From positions 1 through 64,000 of the forward strand of contig NW_002476088.1 of the NCBI RefSeq assembly GCF_000189635.1: a stretch of 64,000 bases of DNA. Direction: 5' to 3'. This DNA is from Tetrahymena thermophila SB210 (Eukaryota; Ciliophora; Oligohymenophorea; Hymenostomatida; Tetrahymenidae). Positions 51,152-63,697 of this stretch are shown here, one piece after another. The notes beneath the pieces are model-generated. The model worked only from the letters and a program-made list of their open reading frames with translations, was not told where the DNA came from and did not search any database. Numbering within the stretch: the stretch's first letter is position 1; the number at the start of each line of letters is the position of its first letter. A program made the translations under genes and the position numbers.

Positions 51152-51985
51152 TTATAAAGAATTAACTAATTTATTTAACAAATTTTGTTTGTTGTATAAA
51201 TTAAAATTAAATTTTTAAAGCATTAACTAATTATTATAAACTTAAATGAAATTATTTAATTAGATTTTTTTTATTTTTAAGATCAATTGTTAAAAGGGTA
51301 AATAATATTTATTTTAAGTCATTTAAAAAAAACCAAAACAGAATTATTATTTTTGAATCATCTAAAAATTAAAAAATAATCAGTAATGAATTTTGTTGTT
51401 TGTTTTTAATACTTTATGAGTATTTTTAAATAAATAAATATTTTATTTTTAAACAATAATTTATTCTTTCAGATTAGATTTAGGAATTTAATAACAAATA
51501 TATATATTTTATATTTGATAGCAATTTTAAAAAAATAAATTATTATTTTAATTCGAATAAAAAATTAATATTAAAAAATAATCAGTAATGAATTTTGTTG
51601 TTTGTTTTTAATACTTTATGAGTATTTTTAAATAAATATTTTATTTTAAAAAAATAATTTATTATTTCAGATTAGATTTAGGAATTTAATAACAAATATA
51701 TATATTTTATATTTGATAGCAATTTTTAAAAAAATAAATTATTATTTTAATTCCAATAAAAAATTATTCATATATATCTAGTTATGTTTAACAATATTGA
51801 GATAACTCTTTTAAAAACTAATAATTAATTAAATTTTAGCTAATTTATTGATTTTAATTTAATATTTTTTTAATCTAATGATATAATTATTTTTATTAAG
51901 AATAAATTCAAATATTTATTTTACTTTAAAATATTTTAGATGAAATATACATTAAAATAAATTATGAAGTAAGCTTACAAATATT
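51152..51985. repeat. Convergent spacer with a 202-bp tandem duplication
   Basis: Bases about 51368-51569 and 51570-51767 are adjacent direct copies, nearly identical apart from a 4-base indel (AAATAAATAAATATT against AAATAAATATT) and a few substitutions. Both contain TAATGAATTTTGTTGTTTGT and AGATTTAGGAATTTAATAAC. They are noncoding, in the tail-to-tail spacer between the coiled-coil gene and COQ9. Confidence 0.9.
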
Positions 51986-52747
51986 TCATTTTTAGTTATT
52001 ATTTTAATTATTTTCACTAAACTATCTTTTAATTTCTGTAATATCATTTTCTACTTTTTCTGGAAATCCTTTAAGCATAGTTGACATATCAAGCAAACCC
52101 TTTCCAGCAGCAAACACCAAATTTTTTATATTATGAATGCTCTATCCTGCTGTAAGAACTTCATCTATTCTTCTATCCAAGAATTTCCATGTCTCTGAAA
52201 AATCTTTAGATTTGTCAGTAAGCATGAATAATTCTGTAGAGGCATAAACACCCAATAAAAGAGTTCTTTTAGTATAATAATTGTAATCATAAGATCTATC
52301 TCCTGATAAAAACCAAATATCATCTGCTATTTTCCATAAATTACTTGTTGTAGTAGAAACATTTTTTGGTAAAACACCAAGAGCCATAGCTTCATTCCAT
52401 GTATTTATGTAAGGAATTTACTACATTAATCTAAATTTAATACCTAAATAAATTCTGTCTCTAACTTTCATAGCTTCTAAGTCTGTTTCACGCAATTAAA
52501 TTAAAGTTTTTCTATTCCATTCTCTCATCATATAATCTACTAAATCATAAGCTCCATTTTGTAAAATCCCATGAGATGCGCTGCTTAAGTTCAAATCATT
52601 ACAACCAGCTTAAATAGCTTTTTAATTCCAACCAAATTTATTAACATGAAGTAAAGAAGCTTTAATCATAGCTTATTTTAAATCTTCATGAGAACTTTGT
52701 TAAGCTTTCATTTAACAAAATCCTCTCCTTAAAACTCTACTTAACAT
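51986..52747 (-). CDS. COQ9: Ubiquinone biosynthesis protein COQ9
   Basis: Intronless, 253 codons. COQ9 is a lipid-binding TetR-fold protein of the inner mitochondrial membrane that presents ubiquinone precursors to COQ7. The N terminus MLSRVLRRGFCQMK is a short basic presequence. Family landmarks follow: GWNQKAIQAGCNDLNLS in the helix-turn-helix-like part, KVRDRIYLGIKFRLM, PYINTWNEAMALGVLPKN, DDIWFLSGDRSYDYNYYTKR and GVYASTELFML with TWKFLDRRIDEVL. These correspond block by block to animal COQ9. The total is a little shorter than the human protein, mainly at the N terminus. The next gene upstream on the same strand is a UbiB-family kinase, another family tied to ubiquinone and mitochondrial lipid homeostasis. 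Confidence 0.96.
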
Positions 52748-53798
52748 CTTATTTAAAAATTGAAAGACTTTTTTAAATTTTGAAAAATTCTAATTTTTAA
52801 GACAAATAAATATCTTTGGAATAATTAAAATTTATATTTACCAAACAATTAATTTAATTATATTGTTTACTTGATCTAATAATATTTTTATTACTTTCAA
52901 AACTTTTTGCTAGAAAGCACTGTTATTTTTGATAACTTTTCGAGAACCATCTATTTAATCTAATACAATTTAAAATTTACACATATATATTTTAGTTTAT
53001 GTAATTTGTTTTGTTTACCTTATTTTTTTTAAGAAGGTTTACAGATATGGTCATTTATGGAGGTATTAATTCTTTATTTTATCAACAAAATTTTTATTTT
53101 AAACAAGACATCTTCATAATATTTGGTAGAGCTAAATCAAACAACTGATTTAAAATTTGAATCGTAGTTGATTATAAATTTAGAAATCAAATCTAAAATT
53201 TGTTTCTCTTTTTTTTTAATAATTAATTCATTTATTCAATATAGTCTGTTTGTTTTATTACATAAATAATTTCTTACTTATTTTATAATTTAAAGATAAT
53301 CTTAAAATATTTCCCTACATAACAAAGAGTAAATTAAATATAATATTTATTTGACTAAATTTTCAAACTCTGAAAAAGTTTGAATTAAGAATAAGTGATA
53401 TTTTGAGTATTAATTTAATTACTAACTTTGTTAAAATTAATTAATTTATTTATTTTATGATTATTGGATATTTAAATAAGCTAAATAAAATAATTTGGTT
53501 ATTGCTTTTCAAAAAGTAAGTGATTAAAATATTTATTAAATTAAAATATCTTTAAATTGCTATATACAAAAATTTTTATTTCAGTGATTTTATATATGAA
53601 AATAAGTATCAATTTAATTAAGGTTAAGGTAATAATTATTTATAAATAAATAATTTAATCTTAGCCATTATTTTTTCAAATCTAAAGAGTAAAAATAGCC
53701 AAAAAGAATTATTGAATTCGAATTTTTCTATTTCATTAAAGCAATAGTCAAGCTGTTATTCATAAAAATGTTTTATTTTAAATTATTATGATTAAAAA
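52748..53798. other. AT-rich intergenic region
   Basis: 1.05 kb between COQ9 and the ADCK1-like gene. A 33-codon open frame at about 53047 on the plus strand is not convincing. No other feature. Confidence 0.5.
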
Positions 53799-55563
53799 TC
53801 AATAAATTACTGTTATTTCAAAGGTATTTACTGGGCTTCCTAATTTGTTGTCTATAGTCCTTAAGAAATCAGTTGTTTTTAATAAGAGTAGCAGAGATCT
53901 TTTTAAATAAAAATTATTTTTAACTTGTTTATAGATTCAACTTTACCTGTTCATTTGGTGTAATATTTAAATAATCTATCTATGGTATTTGGCTGCATTT
54001 ATTGCTATTTTATCTCTTTCTTCTTAGTTTTAAGGACTTCTTAAACGCTCTTTTACAGATTTTTTATCATCCATCAAATCTTCGTATGTTCTGCTAGTAA
54101 TCATAGAGGCAAAGAGAGGGTATTAATCTTCTTTAACACCTAACTCGATTGAAGACTTTTAGATAAGTTCTTCGTTTTGAGTTATTATACCTTTCCAAAG
54201 TTTGCTATAACTCAATCTAAACTATGGAGATAGATTTTTATATAACCCATGATCCAAAAGAACAACTTGGTCTATGGTTTTGTGAGGGTTTTTAGGATCT
54301 TTTACTTTCCTTAATAAAAGATTTCCTTAATGAGGATCGCTATGAACAAATCCATTTTAAAATATCATTTAAGAAAATGTATCACTTATTGTATAGGCAA
54401 TTTTTTTCATGTCAAATTTTTCTCTCTTCAGAGTTGGCACATCCATAATTGGGAATCCATCAATAAATTCCATAGTAATTATTTTACTATTGCAAAGGCC
54501 AAAGTGGTTTATAGGAACATAAATGTTAGGTTTATCTTTCAATATTTATCTGGCTCTCTCACTGTTTTTAACTTCATCCAAGAAGTTTAATTCTTGAGGT
54601 AGAATTTAATCTATTTTAATTAAAATATTAATCAGTTTAACTAGAATTTACAATATACCAATTGGATAATTATAAGAAAGAAATGTCCAGCTTTTCATTT
54701 GAAATATAAAGAAATGTTTTATTTATATAATAAAAATACTTAATTCTTCTGAAAACCACTTGAATTTAAATTCTGGAAATAATAATTCTCCTATATCAAC
54801 AAATAGACCTATTACTTTTAAATCTCCTTTACTAGATTCTTACAACCAGTCATGCATCACCTTAACAGCAACTCTCTCACCTGTTTCTTTTAAAACGGCC
54901 TCATGAACTTAAGCAATAGATGCCGATTTTAGTGGCTTTGGATTAAACTCTATAAATAAAATAACATTGAATATTTCTATTCGATATATTTTTAGCTTTT
55001 ACCTGAAAATACCTCATCTATTGGTTTTCTTAATGAGCTTTCTATTGAATGTTTTACATTTTAAAAACTATTTTCTGGACACTCATGACACAATGGTTCA
55101 AAATTTCTTCTATATTCTTCTGGTACAACAACATCGAGCTTTTTAATTATAAATAATTAAATGGAAAAAAAATATTTTATCATATCTCTCTTGCAAAAGA
55201 TAAAATTACTGATGATAGTAATTATGCAAATTTTAAGTATAGTCCAGCATTTTTTACAAAAGCATCTTTTAAAATCAATGAGGCTTCATTGTGTTTTGTC
55301 TCGATGCTTCGATTATCATCCTAGCAAATAAATAAAATTATTTTAACTTAATATTTTGATGATATTCATACTTTCATATATATATTTGCCATTCTTGCTC
55401 CTGCTATAGCTACTCTACCTGTACGTATTAAAGCTTTAATCATTTAACTTTAATTATGTCTTAATTCTGGAAAATAATAAAAGCCTGCACCATAAACTAA
55501 TGCGAAAGGAGAGATTAGTGCAGTACCTAAAATTTTAAACTTATTTCTCCTAATAAAATTCAT
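53799..55563 (-). CDS. UbiB/ABC1-family atypical kinase, ADCK1-like, mitochondrial
   Basis: Six exons, 470 codons; introns 53899-53946, 54611-54739, 54950-55002, 55139-55209 and 55321-55371. ADCK1 relatives (yeast MCP2) act in mitochondrial lipid homeostasis; COQ8-type relatives support ubiquinone synthesis. Family motifs: SASIAQVHEAVL in the Ala-rich nucleotide loop, the invariant Lys in RVAVKVMHDWLQ, LPQELNFLDEVKNSERARQI, the catalytic NGFVHSDPHQGNLLLRK and metal-binding VVLLDHGLYKNLSP. The sequences around FRLSYSKLWKGI and YPLFASMITSRTYEDLM match ADCK1 more than COQ8. The diagnostic KxGQ motif reads KFAQ: its Gly is Ala. The N terminus has one hydrophobic stretch (about 16-30), suiting an inner-membrane anchor. 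Confidence 0.93.
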
Positions 55564-56458
55564 GCTTGACTTTAAAAAAGTTTGATTTAAAGGAATTGAT
55601 ATCAGTCTTAATATATCTTTATTAATATTGTATTGTATACTATTAATTAAATGAAATTAAGTTAAAAATAAATTTTTTGTATTATCAAAATCTAAAGATA
55701 TCGATTAGAAATATATTGATTGATTGGATATTGTTCATATTTTTAATTTCTAGAATTCCTTATGAATTTTCTATCTAAAAGAAATTACATTAATACATTT
55801 TGATATATGTAAATTAAGTTTATTAAAAATATCTGCAATAAAGTTGTTTAATCCTATTTAATTAAGTAAAAATAAATTTTGTCAATTACATTTATTAAAA
55901 ATACTAATAAATAAAAGCTTATTTAATCCTAGATAATTAAGATAAAATAAATTTTATAAATTATATTTATTAAAAATACTTTTATATTGAAGACCTTTTA
56001 ATTCTGGTAATTAAAATAAAACAAATTTATTAAATTATTAAAATTTTTTCATTGGACTTTTTAGAAATTATTAAATAAAAAAATGATAATAATTAATATT
56101 GTTAATTATCATCTTTTATTAAAATCTTGAATAAAAATATTTTTAATCAATTTCTTTTTACTAAAATATCTCAAAAAGTCAGAAATCAGATATTATACTT
56201 TCTCTTACTATTAAATTAAGTTTTTAATTTTATATTTAATTTGAAAGAATAAATTTATAAAGTAAACACTTATGACGTAAAATTTGTTGATTTTTAATGA
56301 GTTCAGTCAGTGATGCTGCATATATAAAATAAGTAAATAAAACAAATAACAAAAAAATTTGCAGATTTTAAAAATGAAAACATAGCTTAACCAATATATA
56401 AAGTAGTAATCTTTGAATTTAATAAATTGAATGAAGGTTATTATTTTTTGAGATAGTC
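55564..56458. promoter_or_regulatory. Divergent intergenic region
   Basis: Head-to-head spacer between the ADCK1-like gene and the RING gene. It contains a loosely repeated motif of the type TAAGTAAAAATAAATTTT (near 55864 and 55934). Otherwise featureless. Confidence 0.4.
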
Positions 56459-59400
56459 ATGAAGGAAAAATTATATATTGAAGAATTAAAAAATGTATAA
56501 AATAAATATTTTAAATTATTCTAAGCTTATAGTAGTGATAGAGAGGAGAAGTAAATACATCCTAGAAATAATTCTATGAACGCATATACAAATTAAGGTT
56601 CTATCTAAAAATTTTAAGAAAAAAAGCATTTTGAAGGTGTTAGCATAGAGAAGAGTTATTAACTATTAATTAAAAAAGAAATCAATTTAAATTAAATAAA
56701 TTGAAAATAATAAAAAAATATAATTTAAGGTCCATATAAATATTAAATAAATAATAAACAGAAAGTAGAAAACTCACTTTCTAAATTTCTTAGTAAATTT
56801 ATAAATAAATCAACCAAATAGCAAAAATTAGATAGATAAAATGATTCAAGAATAAGTTTAAGTAAACCAGGAACAAGCTCCTTAAGAAAATTAACAACAG
56901 TAATAGAAAAAAGACCTAATAGAGAAACTATCAAAAAATTGCTCCGATATAGTTAAAAATATTAACATGAACAGTGCTTACTTTAACATATTTCTAATTT
57001 TAGTACTCTTAATTTAAGCAGCAGATCTTTCATATATTGTTGTATTATGTTTTCTATGGGTATTCGATATATAGGAGTTTTAGAATTAAATTAAGTATTA
57101 TAGATCTATTCAGCATATAGATAACGCTTTTGAGGCATAGTAATTTTAGTTACATTACTTCACTTTGAAATTAAAAAATCATTTTACTATAAATCTACTA
57201 CAATTTCTATGATTTTCATGCTCTAATTTTTAACTTAAAATAGCAAATAGAGAATAAAGAGATAAATTAAAATAGAAATATTGGACTGCATAGTTGGGTT
57301 TCTATTTAAATTAAGCATATTGCTCTATTTTTAAGGTTATATTAGCTCCCTCTCATAGCCTTCGATTGCAGCAATTGGATATTATTTCTTGAGAGTAGTT
57401 TTTAATCTACTTTGTAGATCCTACAAAAAGGAGGATTTTGATGCAGAAGTAGAGCTAAGTGATGGTTATTAATTGATTCAAGCTGAAAAACAATCTAACT
57501 CATTCTATTTTATTATTGTAATGCAAAAAAATTATTTTTCAAAATACTTTCCTTTATTTATCACATGTCATTCATACATTTTTACTAATTTATTAAGTTA
57601 TTAAGCAAAGAATTAAGTTCTTTACAATAACAAAACGAATTAAAAACTATTAACAAAATTATCAATGGTTTTTTTACTCAAAAATTTTAAATAAACTGAA
57701 CTAACAAATATTAATTTCCCTAAACAGAATTACTGGATTTTTCGCGTTTACATCATCTCATAGGCAATTTTCTTTAGCTTGAAATTAGAAAATTATATTG
57801 ACTGGAGTTGGAGTGAAGTATTTTGGATTTATTGGGTATTTTTTTGCATCATAATTGGTATTACCTTGATTATTTTTCTATTACTTGTGGTAAAAATATG
57901 CGATTTTTGTGGAGGAGCAAAAACTGAATTGATAGAAAGTAATTTAAATTTATTTTTATTAAATCATAAAAAACTACAACTTTTAAATGGCAATTTGCAT
58001 CGATGAAAAAAGCCAACTTTCAAGAAAGAAAAAAAAGTATCAACGAATTATATAAAAGAAATATTTTAATAAAATTTACACTGATATTTCATCTTTCTTG
58101 CTTGTAGACCTTTTCCCCAATAAAAATTACTATTCTATTTGATTTATCTATCTAACTAATTAATTGTCAAATAAATAAAAAAGTACAAGGGCTATTTTGG
58201 TTTTTCTTGATTATGGGATTTATTTCAGCTAATTCGAGCTATTCCGTTTTAACTTACACTGATGTTTTAACTGATTTAGACCGTGCAAATAATACTATTG
58301 GTAAAACTACAGAGCAAATGTATGAAGATCAATTAAATCTAAAAAATACTTAGAAGAGTTTAGTACCAATTATTTTTCAAGTTGTTGGGGGATTTTGTGG
58401 ATAAATCTTATACTTTTTACTACTTAGACACCAAATTTCGTAATTTATAATAAAATTTTTTTTTATATTATTCTCTATTTGTATTTTTTAAATTAATTCA
58501 TATTTTACATTAAATTTAATTTAACTTATTAAAGAGCTTTCGTGAGATTAATAATGTTTGAGTATGGAGATTAGTAAGAAGAAGAAGATTTGGAGCATTA
58601 GCATTAATAAGAAGTAAACGAATAATAAAATTAAGCTAACAATATCAGAGATTAAAGAGCTCCTCCTAAAAAAGTGAGGATGGCATGTAATTTTGATAAT
58701 ATTTTTATTCATTTTTATTAAAAAAAGGTTTTTATATTTTTGTATTAATTTTATTAAGTTTAATTAAGCAAGCTATTTTTATTTAATAAAATGAAAATTA
58801 CAATTACTAAAGATTCTTAAAATATTTAATTCAGATAAGTCCAAATTAGTGCTAGAAGAAAAAGAGGTAGCTCCTACGATGAATTTACCTCAGTTTGTTT
58901 CAAAAGTTTCTTCTACTTATTTTAAGTTCTTAATGAATAAAAAAGATGCCTAGAATGAAATTAAGTAGAAATAAAAGTCTAAACCAAAAAAATAAAAACC
59001 TTAGTAGGTTTAAGTTAACTCTCCTTAGAATGCAACTGACGAGAGAAGCATGAAAGGAAAAAGCTATTCGAAAAGAAGTACAAAAATAATTAAATCAAAT
59101 TGATTTAGAATTATAATAATATTAATGTTTTTTTTTGAATCAAGGTTTAAATAGAAGTGCTACAGCAACTGTAACTATTAATACACAAGGTAATGTCAAC
59201 ACATAGGCTGATATGCTACATTCTTCTAGATTAAATACATAAGACAAATAATTTGCTGAGAATGATTTCGAAGATGTTTTCAAAGAAGGAAGTTCTGGAA
59301 GTCAAGACAAAAAGGATTTAAGAGGAGAAAACAATTTAAAAAAGAATAAAAAGGCCCTTATTAAATAAAAGTTTAATGAAATTCCTAATTTTATATCTCC

Positions 59401-60664
59401 AAAAGAAAAAAATTCAATAAAAATTTAGCTCTAATAAAATGCTTTTGATAATAATTAAGATGATGATTAGCATGAACCAAATTAAAATCAAAGAAGATAA
59501 ATCAGTATGGCAAATCCTAATAATCATATGAATGCAATATCAATTGGTAAAGGGCAAAAAGATCTAAATATGACTGCTCCCTTTGTTGTTCATGGTGCAC
59601 ATGATCATATTAAAGAGGAAGAAGATGAACATGAAAGCTATTTCTAAGATAGAAAAAATAATTAAGAGATGCACAATAAAGAAGGGATCAGTCAAAATGA
59701 ATGTGTTATCCAGTTTGATGAAGAAAGCTAGGTGCAAACAAAAAATGGTTTGGATTCATCAAGAATTTAAAGTTAATAACAATCTGTTTCTACATGTTTG
59801 GTATGCTTTGATGCTACCCCTGATTCTATTTTCAATCCATGTGGCCATGGAGGTAAATTCAATATTTGCAGAAATTAATTTATCTATGAAACAAATTTTT
59901 AGTAGAATTGTGCGAATATTTGGCTTTTAAAATATTAACATCTATTGATACAAATTTTAATTTTTTTTTGGGTAAATAAAATCTAAATTTTCTATTTATT
60001 GATCCTCAAAATTCTGAAATTAAAATATTTTTGTGTATTTATATTAAAATATAAAAAATAAAACAACTCTTATTTTTAGTTATTTTTATTTTACGATTAT
60101 TTTACACAATAAAAAATGTATTTAAATATCTAGGTTTGTGTTACGAATGTGCCATAGATTTAATGAAAAAAACTGGTGAGTGTTATCTCTGTAGACAAGT
60201 AAAAATTTATTTTAGTTTTTCATGATGATGATAATTTTAATTTCTCCATTAATAAAAAGAAAATTGAGGAAATATTGAAGATTGATATAGAAAGCAGAAA
60301 TCAAGGAATAATGAAAATAATTACAACAACAAAATTAGTAAAAGTTAGAGAAAAGATAGAAATAAGTGAATAAGAATACCAGTATTATTCTGCTTTAAGA
60401 AGGAATCGTAGATAATAGCAACAGTAATAAGGTATCCCTGAATAGCAATCTTCGAATGGCCAAAACTAAATTTAACATCCATAAAATTAATAAATCTAAT
60501 AATAATTGTAATAAGCTATTTAACAAAGAGAGTAATAATATTAATCTAATGATCATTAGCATTAAAATATAAATTAGATCTTGAGTTAAGAAAATATGGA
60601 TGTTAATAATTAATGTTAAATCTAACAAAATCTAGTAAATTAAAATGAAGACAATGTAGATTGA
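56459..60664 (+). CDS. Multi-pass membrane protein with C-terminal RING finger (probable E3 ubiquitin ligase)
   Basis: Nine exons, 1103 codons; introns 56637-56729, 57060-57134, 57939-58012, 58440-58534, 58687-58834, 59078-59144, 59853-60133 and 60199-60259. A 170-residue Q/N-rich head is followed by six to eight membrane segments (about 170-600), then a long disordered acidic and basic region. A C3HC4 RING follows at about 885-930: CLVC, NPCGHGGLCYEC and GECYLC. The tail is poly-Gln-rich. RING fingers of this form recruit E2 enzymes to ubiquitinate targets, here presumably membrane proteins. The 281-bp intron cuts the finger between its fourth and fifth zinc ligands. Introns in the membrane part were fitted by phase and are the less certain ones; the start could lie in an unseen upstream exon. 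Confidence 0.82.
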
Positions 60665-61663
60665 AACATTAAAGAATTTGTTTCAATTACTGATAAGCAA
60701 TGATTGAGGTCAAAAGAAAATATAACTATTTTAATTAAAACACATTTTAACTATTCTATAAAGACACATAAATATTACTTTTATAACAAAAAAGTTAAAA
60801 ATAAACTTTTTCAAAAAATCATCGAATATGAAAAAATTTTTATGCAATTAAAAGAGAAAGTGTTTTGAAAAATTATTTTATCTATCCTAATAGATAGTTA
60901 AATAAGGTATTAAAAAACGCATTTAGTAATTTTATAACTTACATAATAATATTTGTTTGATGATTTAATTTTAAATCATTGTAGTTACTTTCAATTATTG
61001 TTTGTTGTAATTTTACTTGATTAGATTATTTTTTACAAATCCACAAAAAAATGAAAATTAAGTTAAATTAATTTTAGTTAATTCATATTTTACATTCAAA
61101 TTAATTTTAAATTTGATAAGAGCCTAAATTTAATTTTGATAAAAACTCAAAAGATTTAAATTTTTTAAATTATTTATTTTAATAACTTATTTATATTTAT
61201 AAATTAATAAATGAATTTAGTAATTTTATTTATGCTTTAAATGCATGGTTTAGCAATAAATAATACAAATTTTCATATTATTTAATGTTTTTTTTGTTGT
61301 TGTTGTTGTTTAAAATTGTTTTGCTAGTTTTGTTTAAAAATTTTTTAAAATGAGAAGAATAGAGAGTTTTGCTTTTAAAAATTATAAAAAAAATAAATTT
61401 TATCAAGCTTTTAAAAAAATGAATTAGAGTTGAGTTGAAATTTTTAAATTTGAACTGAAAATATAAGTCATATAATTAGTAAGTAACATAAATTATATTG
61501 TGCAATTGTTTATTATAATATAATTATAATTATAAATCCAAATCTTAGTCCAAAGAGCAAAACCTTTAAATTTTAAATTTGCTTTATTAGTTTTTATATT
61601 TATTTATTTATTTATTTATTGATTGATTGAATTTTTATTAGGATAATAATTGTATAACAAATT
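60665..61663. other. Convergent AT-rich spacer
   Basis: Tail-to-tail spacer between the RING gene and the PB1 gene. Microsatellites: TTG run at about 61297-61311, TTTA then TTGA runs at about 61598-61630. No gene seen. Confidence 0.5.
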
Positions 61664-63697
61664 TCATTTTTCTTAGTATCTCTCCATCACGTTAGTAGTA
61701 TAAATCTAATCTATTAAATCATTTACAGTTAAATTTTTATAATCTAATACGTATTGGAGATAGATATTTGGGTTTTCTTAAGTTAATGAAGCTATTTGTT
61801 TAGCTTTATTTACTATTTCTTCAGGATAGTCTTTATGAAGATTTTGTATTATTTCTTAATTAAGCTGCAAGGCTTAATTTTCTTTCTCCTTCAGAATCTT
61901 TTTAATATTTTCTTCTTCTAGCTATTTTTCTTTACGGATTTTCTCTTATTATTATTTCAAGCGCTCTTCAACTACACAATCATCTTCGTACCTAGAATCC
62001 TTCTTCACCATTACCAATTTACTAGAATCGACTTTTTCATCTTATTATTTCTTTTGATTGCTGGGATTAGATATTTCTTTGCTCTCTTCTTCAATGTCTT
62101 CTTCAATATTTATTTATTGTTACTTAATTTACGACTTAGCAATCATTTCATCGCTGATATTAGAACTATGATTTTTTTGGTTTACTTAGCTTTAAATTAA
62201 TTCTTTCAGTTACATGTCTCTAGCAATTTCTAATTTTTGAATTAGGGTGGTTGTTAATTCATCATATGAAGTGTTTAACAAGTTGGAATCAGTGATTAAT
62301 GCAAGGTTATTAAATTTAGGTATTAATTCTTGGAATATTCTGTCGAAGCGAGATATCTTTTCTTAACGACGGAAGTTTTCCCAGTTAGCTCTTGAGTATT
62401 CTGGTAGTAATTCATTGACTCTATTATCTACAAATTACTTGATTTTCTCTTCAACATTTTCATTTATCAAATTTTATTGTAAATTTTAGATCTAAGATTC
62501 AAACTACTATGATTATTTCTCCAAAACCTTCAGTAATTATGCTTAGTTTTCTTCTAACTATTTGATTCTTTCAAGGTAAGGCATAAAAGATTAAATTTCA
62601 GATTTTTAGTTGTGTTGCTCTTGTTTAAGGGATTCAACTTGAATTTCTGGCTAGCTAGATAAGCTTTTGTTTTGATTAGAGCAAGCTTATTGTTAGAAAT
62701 CTTCCATATTAATCAAGTCAGCTTGAATTTAATTATCACATTAATCTATCTTTGCTTGAGTTTTTTTGTCTTATAAATCAACTCTGACAGTTTAAAAGGA
62801 GTTATCTATTAATTCCACATTTGCTTGAGACTATGTATCTTTAGACTCTACTTGAATTTATGTTGAATTATCTACACAAACCGCAGAAAGAGTTTAATCT
62901 TAGGCATCACTTTAATTAATCTGTGCCTAATAAGATTTATCGCAATGCACAGTATAAATCTACTATTCTTAATCTTTTAAAGTGACTCCAGCTTAATTTT
63001 ATTAATCTTAAGTTTCAATATTCTTTGAATCAAAGTTACATTAAACAGATTAATCGTTTTCTAATCTTGTCTAACTTCTTGAAGAACCCTAGTCAACACC
63101 ATTTTAGGATTTGTCTTAGTTTTTTTGTTCTTCGGCTTCTTCAACTTCATCGTCATCACTGAATTCATCATTAAATGAAGAATTGTTAATTGCTTCATCA
63201 TCTTTCACATCTTAATCATTTTAGATTTATTCTCTTTTTTAAGAGTTTCCACCATCTTACACCATATTCTCTTATGCTTTATCTAATGATTTGCTAATTT
63301 CAATTTTATTATCATTTTAGTTTAAACTTTTTTATTAAGCAACTTTAGCCCTTTCTTCTCCAGAATCCGAATCACAACATGAGCTTTCTTCATCTTCTTC
63401 TTCCTCTTCAGCTTCTTCATCGTCAAAATCTTCATTATCTGTGGCATCTGAATCTGAGTAGGGTTTAATATTAATCACAATATCCTTTTCTTCAGATTAA
63501 AATGATTGCAAGTCTTCATCACAACTTATAGTAATTTCATCATTATCAGAATCCACATAATAAATTCTAATCTTATCTGGAAGAGAATCAAACTTTAGTT
63601 TGATGACTTTTTTCAGATCTTCAAACGTCTTCACGCTTTCTTCCAATTTAATTAGCTTATCTTAAAATTTTATACTGATTTTTTTACTCGAATTCAT
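61664..63697 (-). CDS. PB1-domain protein with coiled coils
   Basis: Intronless, 677 codons. Residues 1-85 form a PB1 domain: a lysine start KKISIKFQDK (basic cluster), TFEDLKKVIKLKF and the OPCA acidic motif YYVDSDNDEITISCDEDLQ. With both a basic and an acidic face it could self-assemble or pair with other PB1 proteins. An extremely acidic Ser/Asp/Glu region follows (90-200). Next are several imperfect units of the pattern (I/V)QV(E/D)xxDxQ(T/S)QA (about 285-360), then coiled coils (about 385-640) and a short ordered end. PB1 proteins act as scaffolds in signalling and selective autophagy (p62 type), but no ZZ or UBA domain is seen here. Start: see the open frame upstream. Confidence 0.85.

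Noticed and set aside
53047-53148. 33-codon plus-strand frame starting MVIYGGINSLFY
   Set aside because: Too short, no splice continuation and no recognisable motif.
54330-54590. Plus-strand open frame
   Set aside because: Antisense to the catalytic exon of the ADCK1-like gene.
54600-54740. Apparent frameshift in the ADCK1-like gene
   Set aside because: It arose from misreading the donor site. The exon ends with one base before GTATTTTT, and phase is restored as N-Q-I-L-P-Q.
59583-59930. Plus-strand frame in the RING gene
   Set aside because: Out-of-frame shadow of the exon that ends at NPCGHG.
60395-60628. Minus-strand Leu/Ile-rich frame resembling a membrane protein
   Set aside because: Antisense of the poly-Gln tail of the RING protein; CAA/TAA-rich codons read backwards give Leu, which mimics membrane segments.
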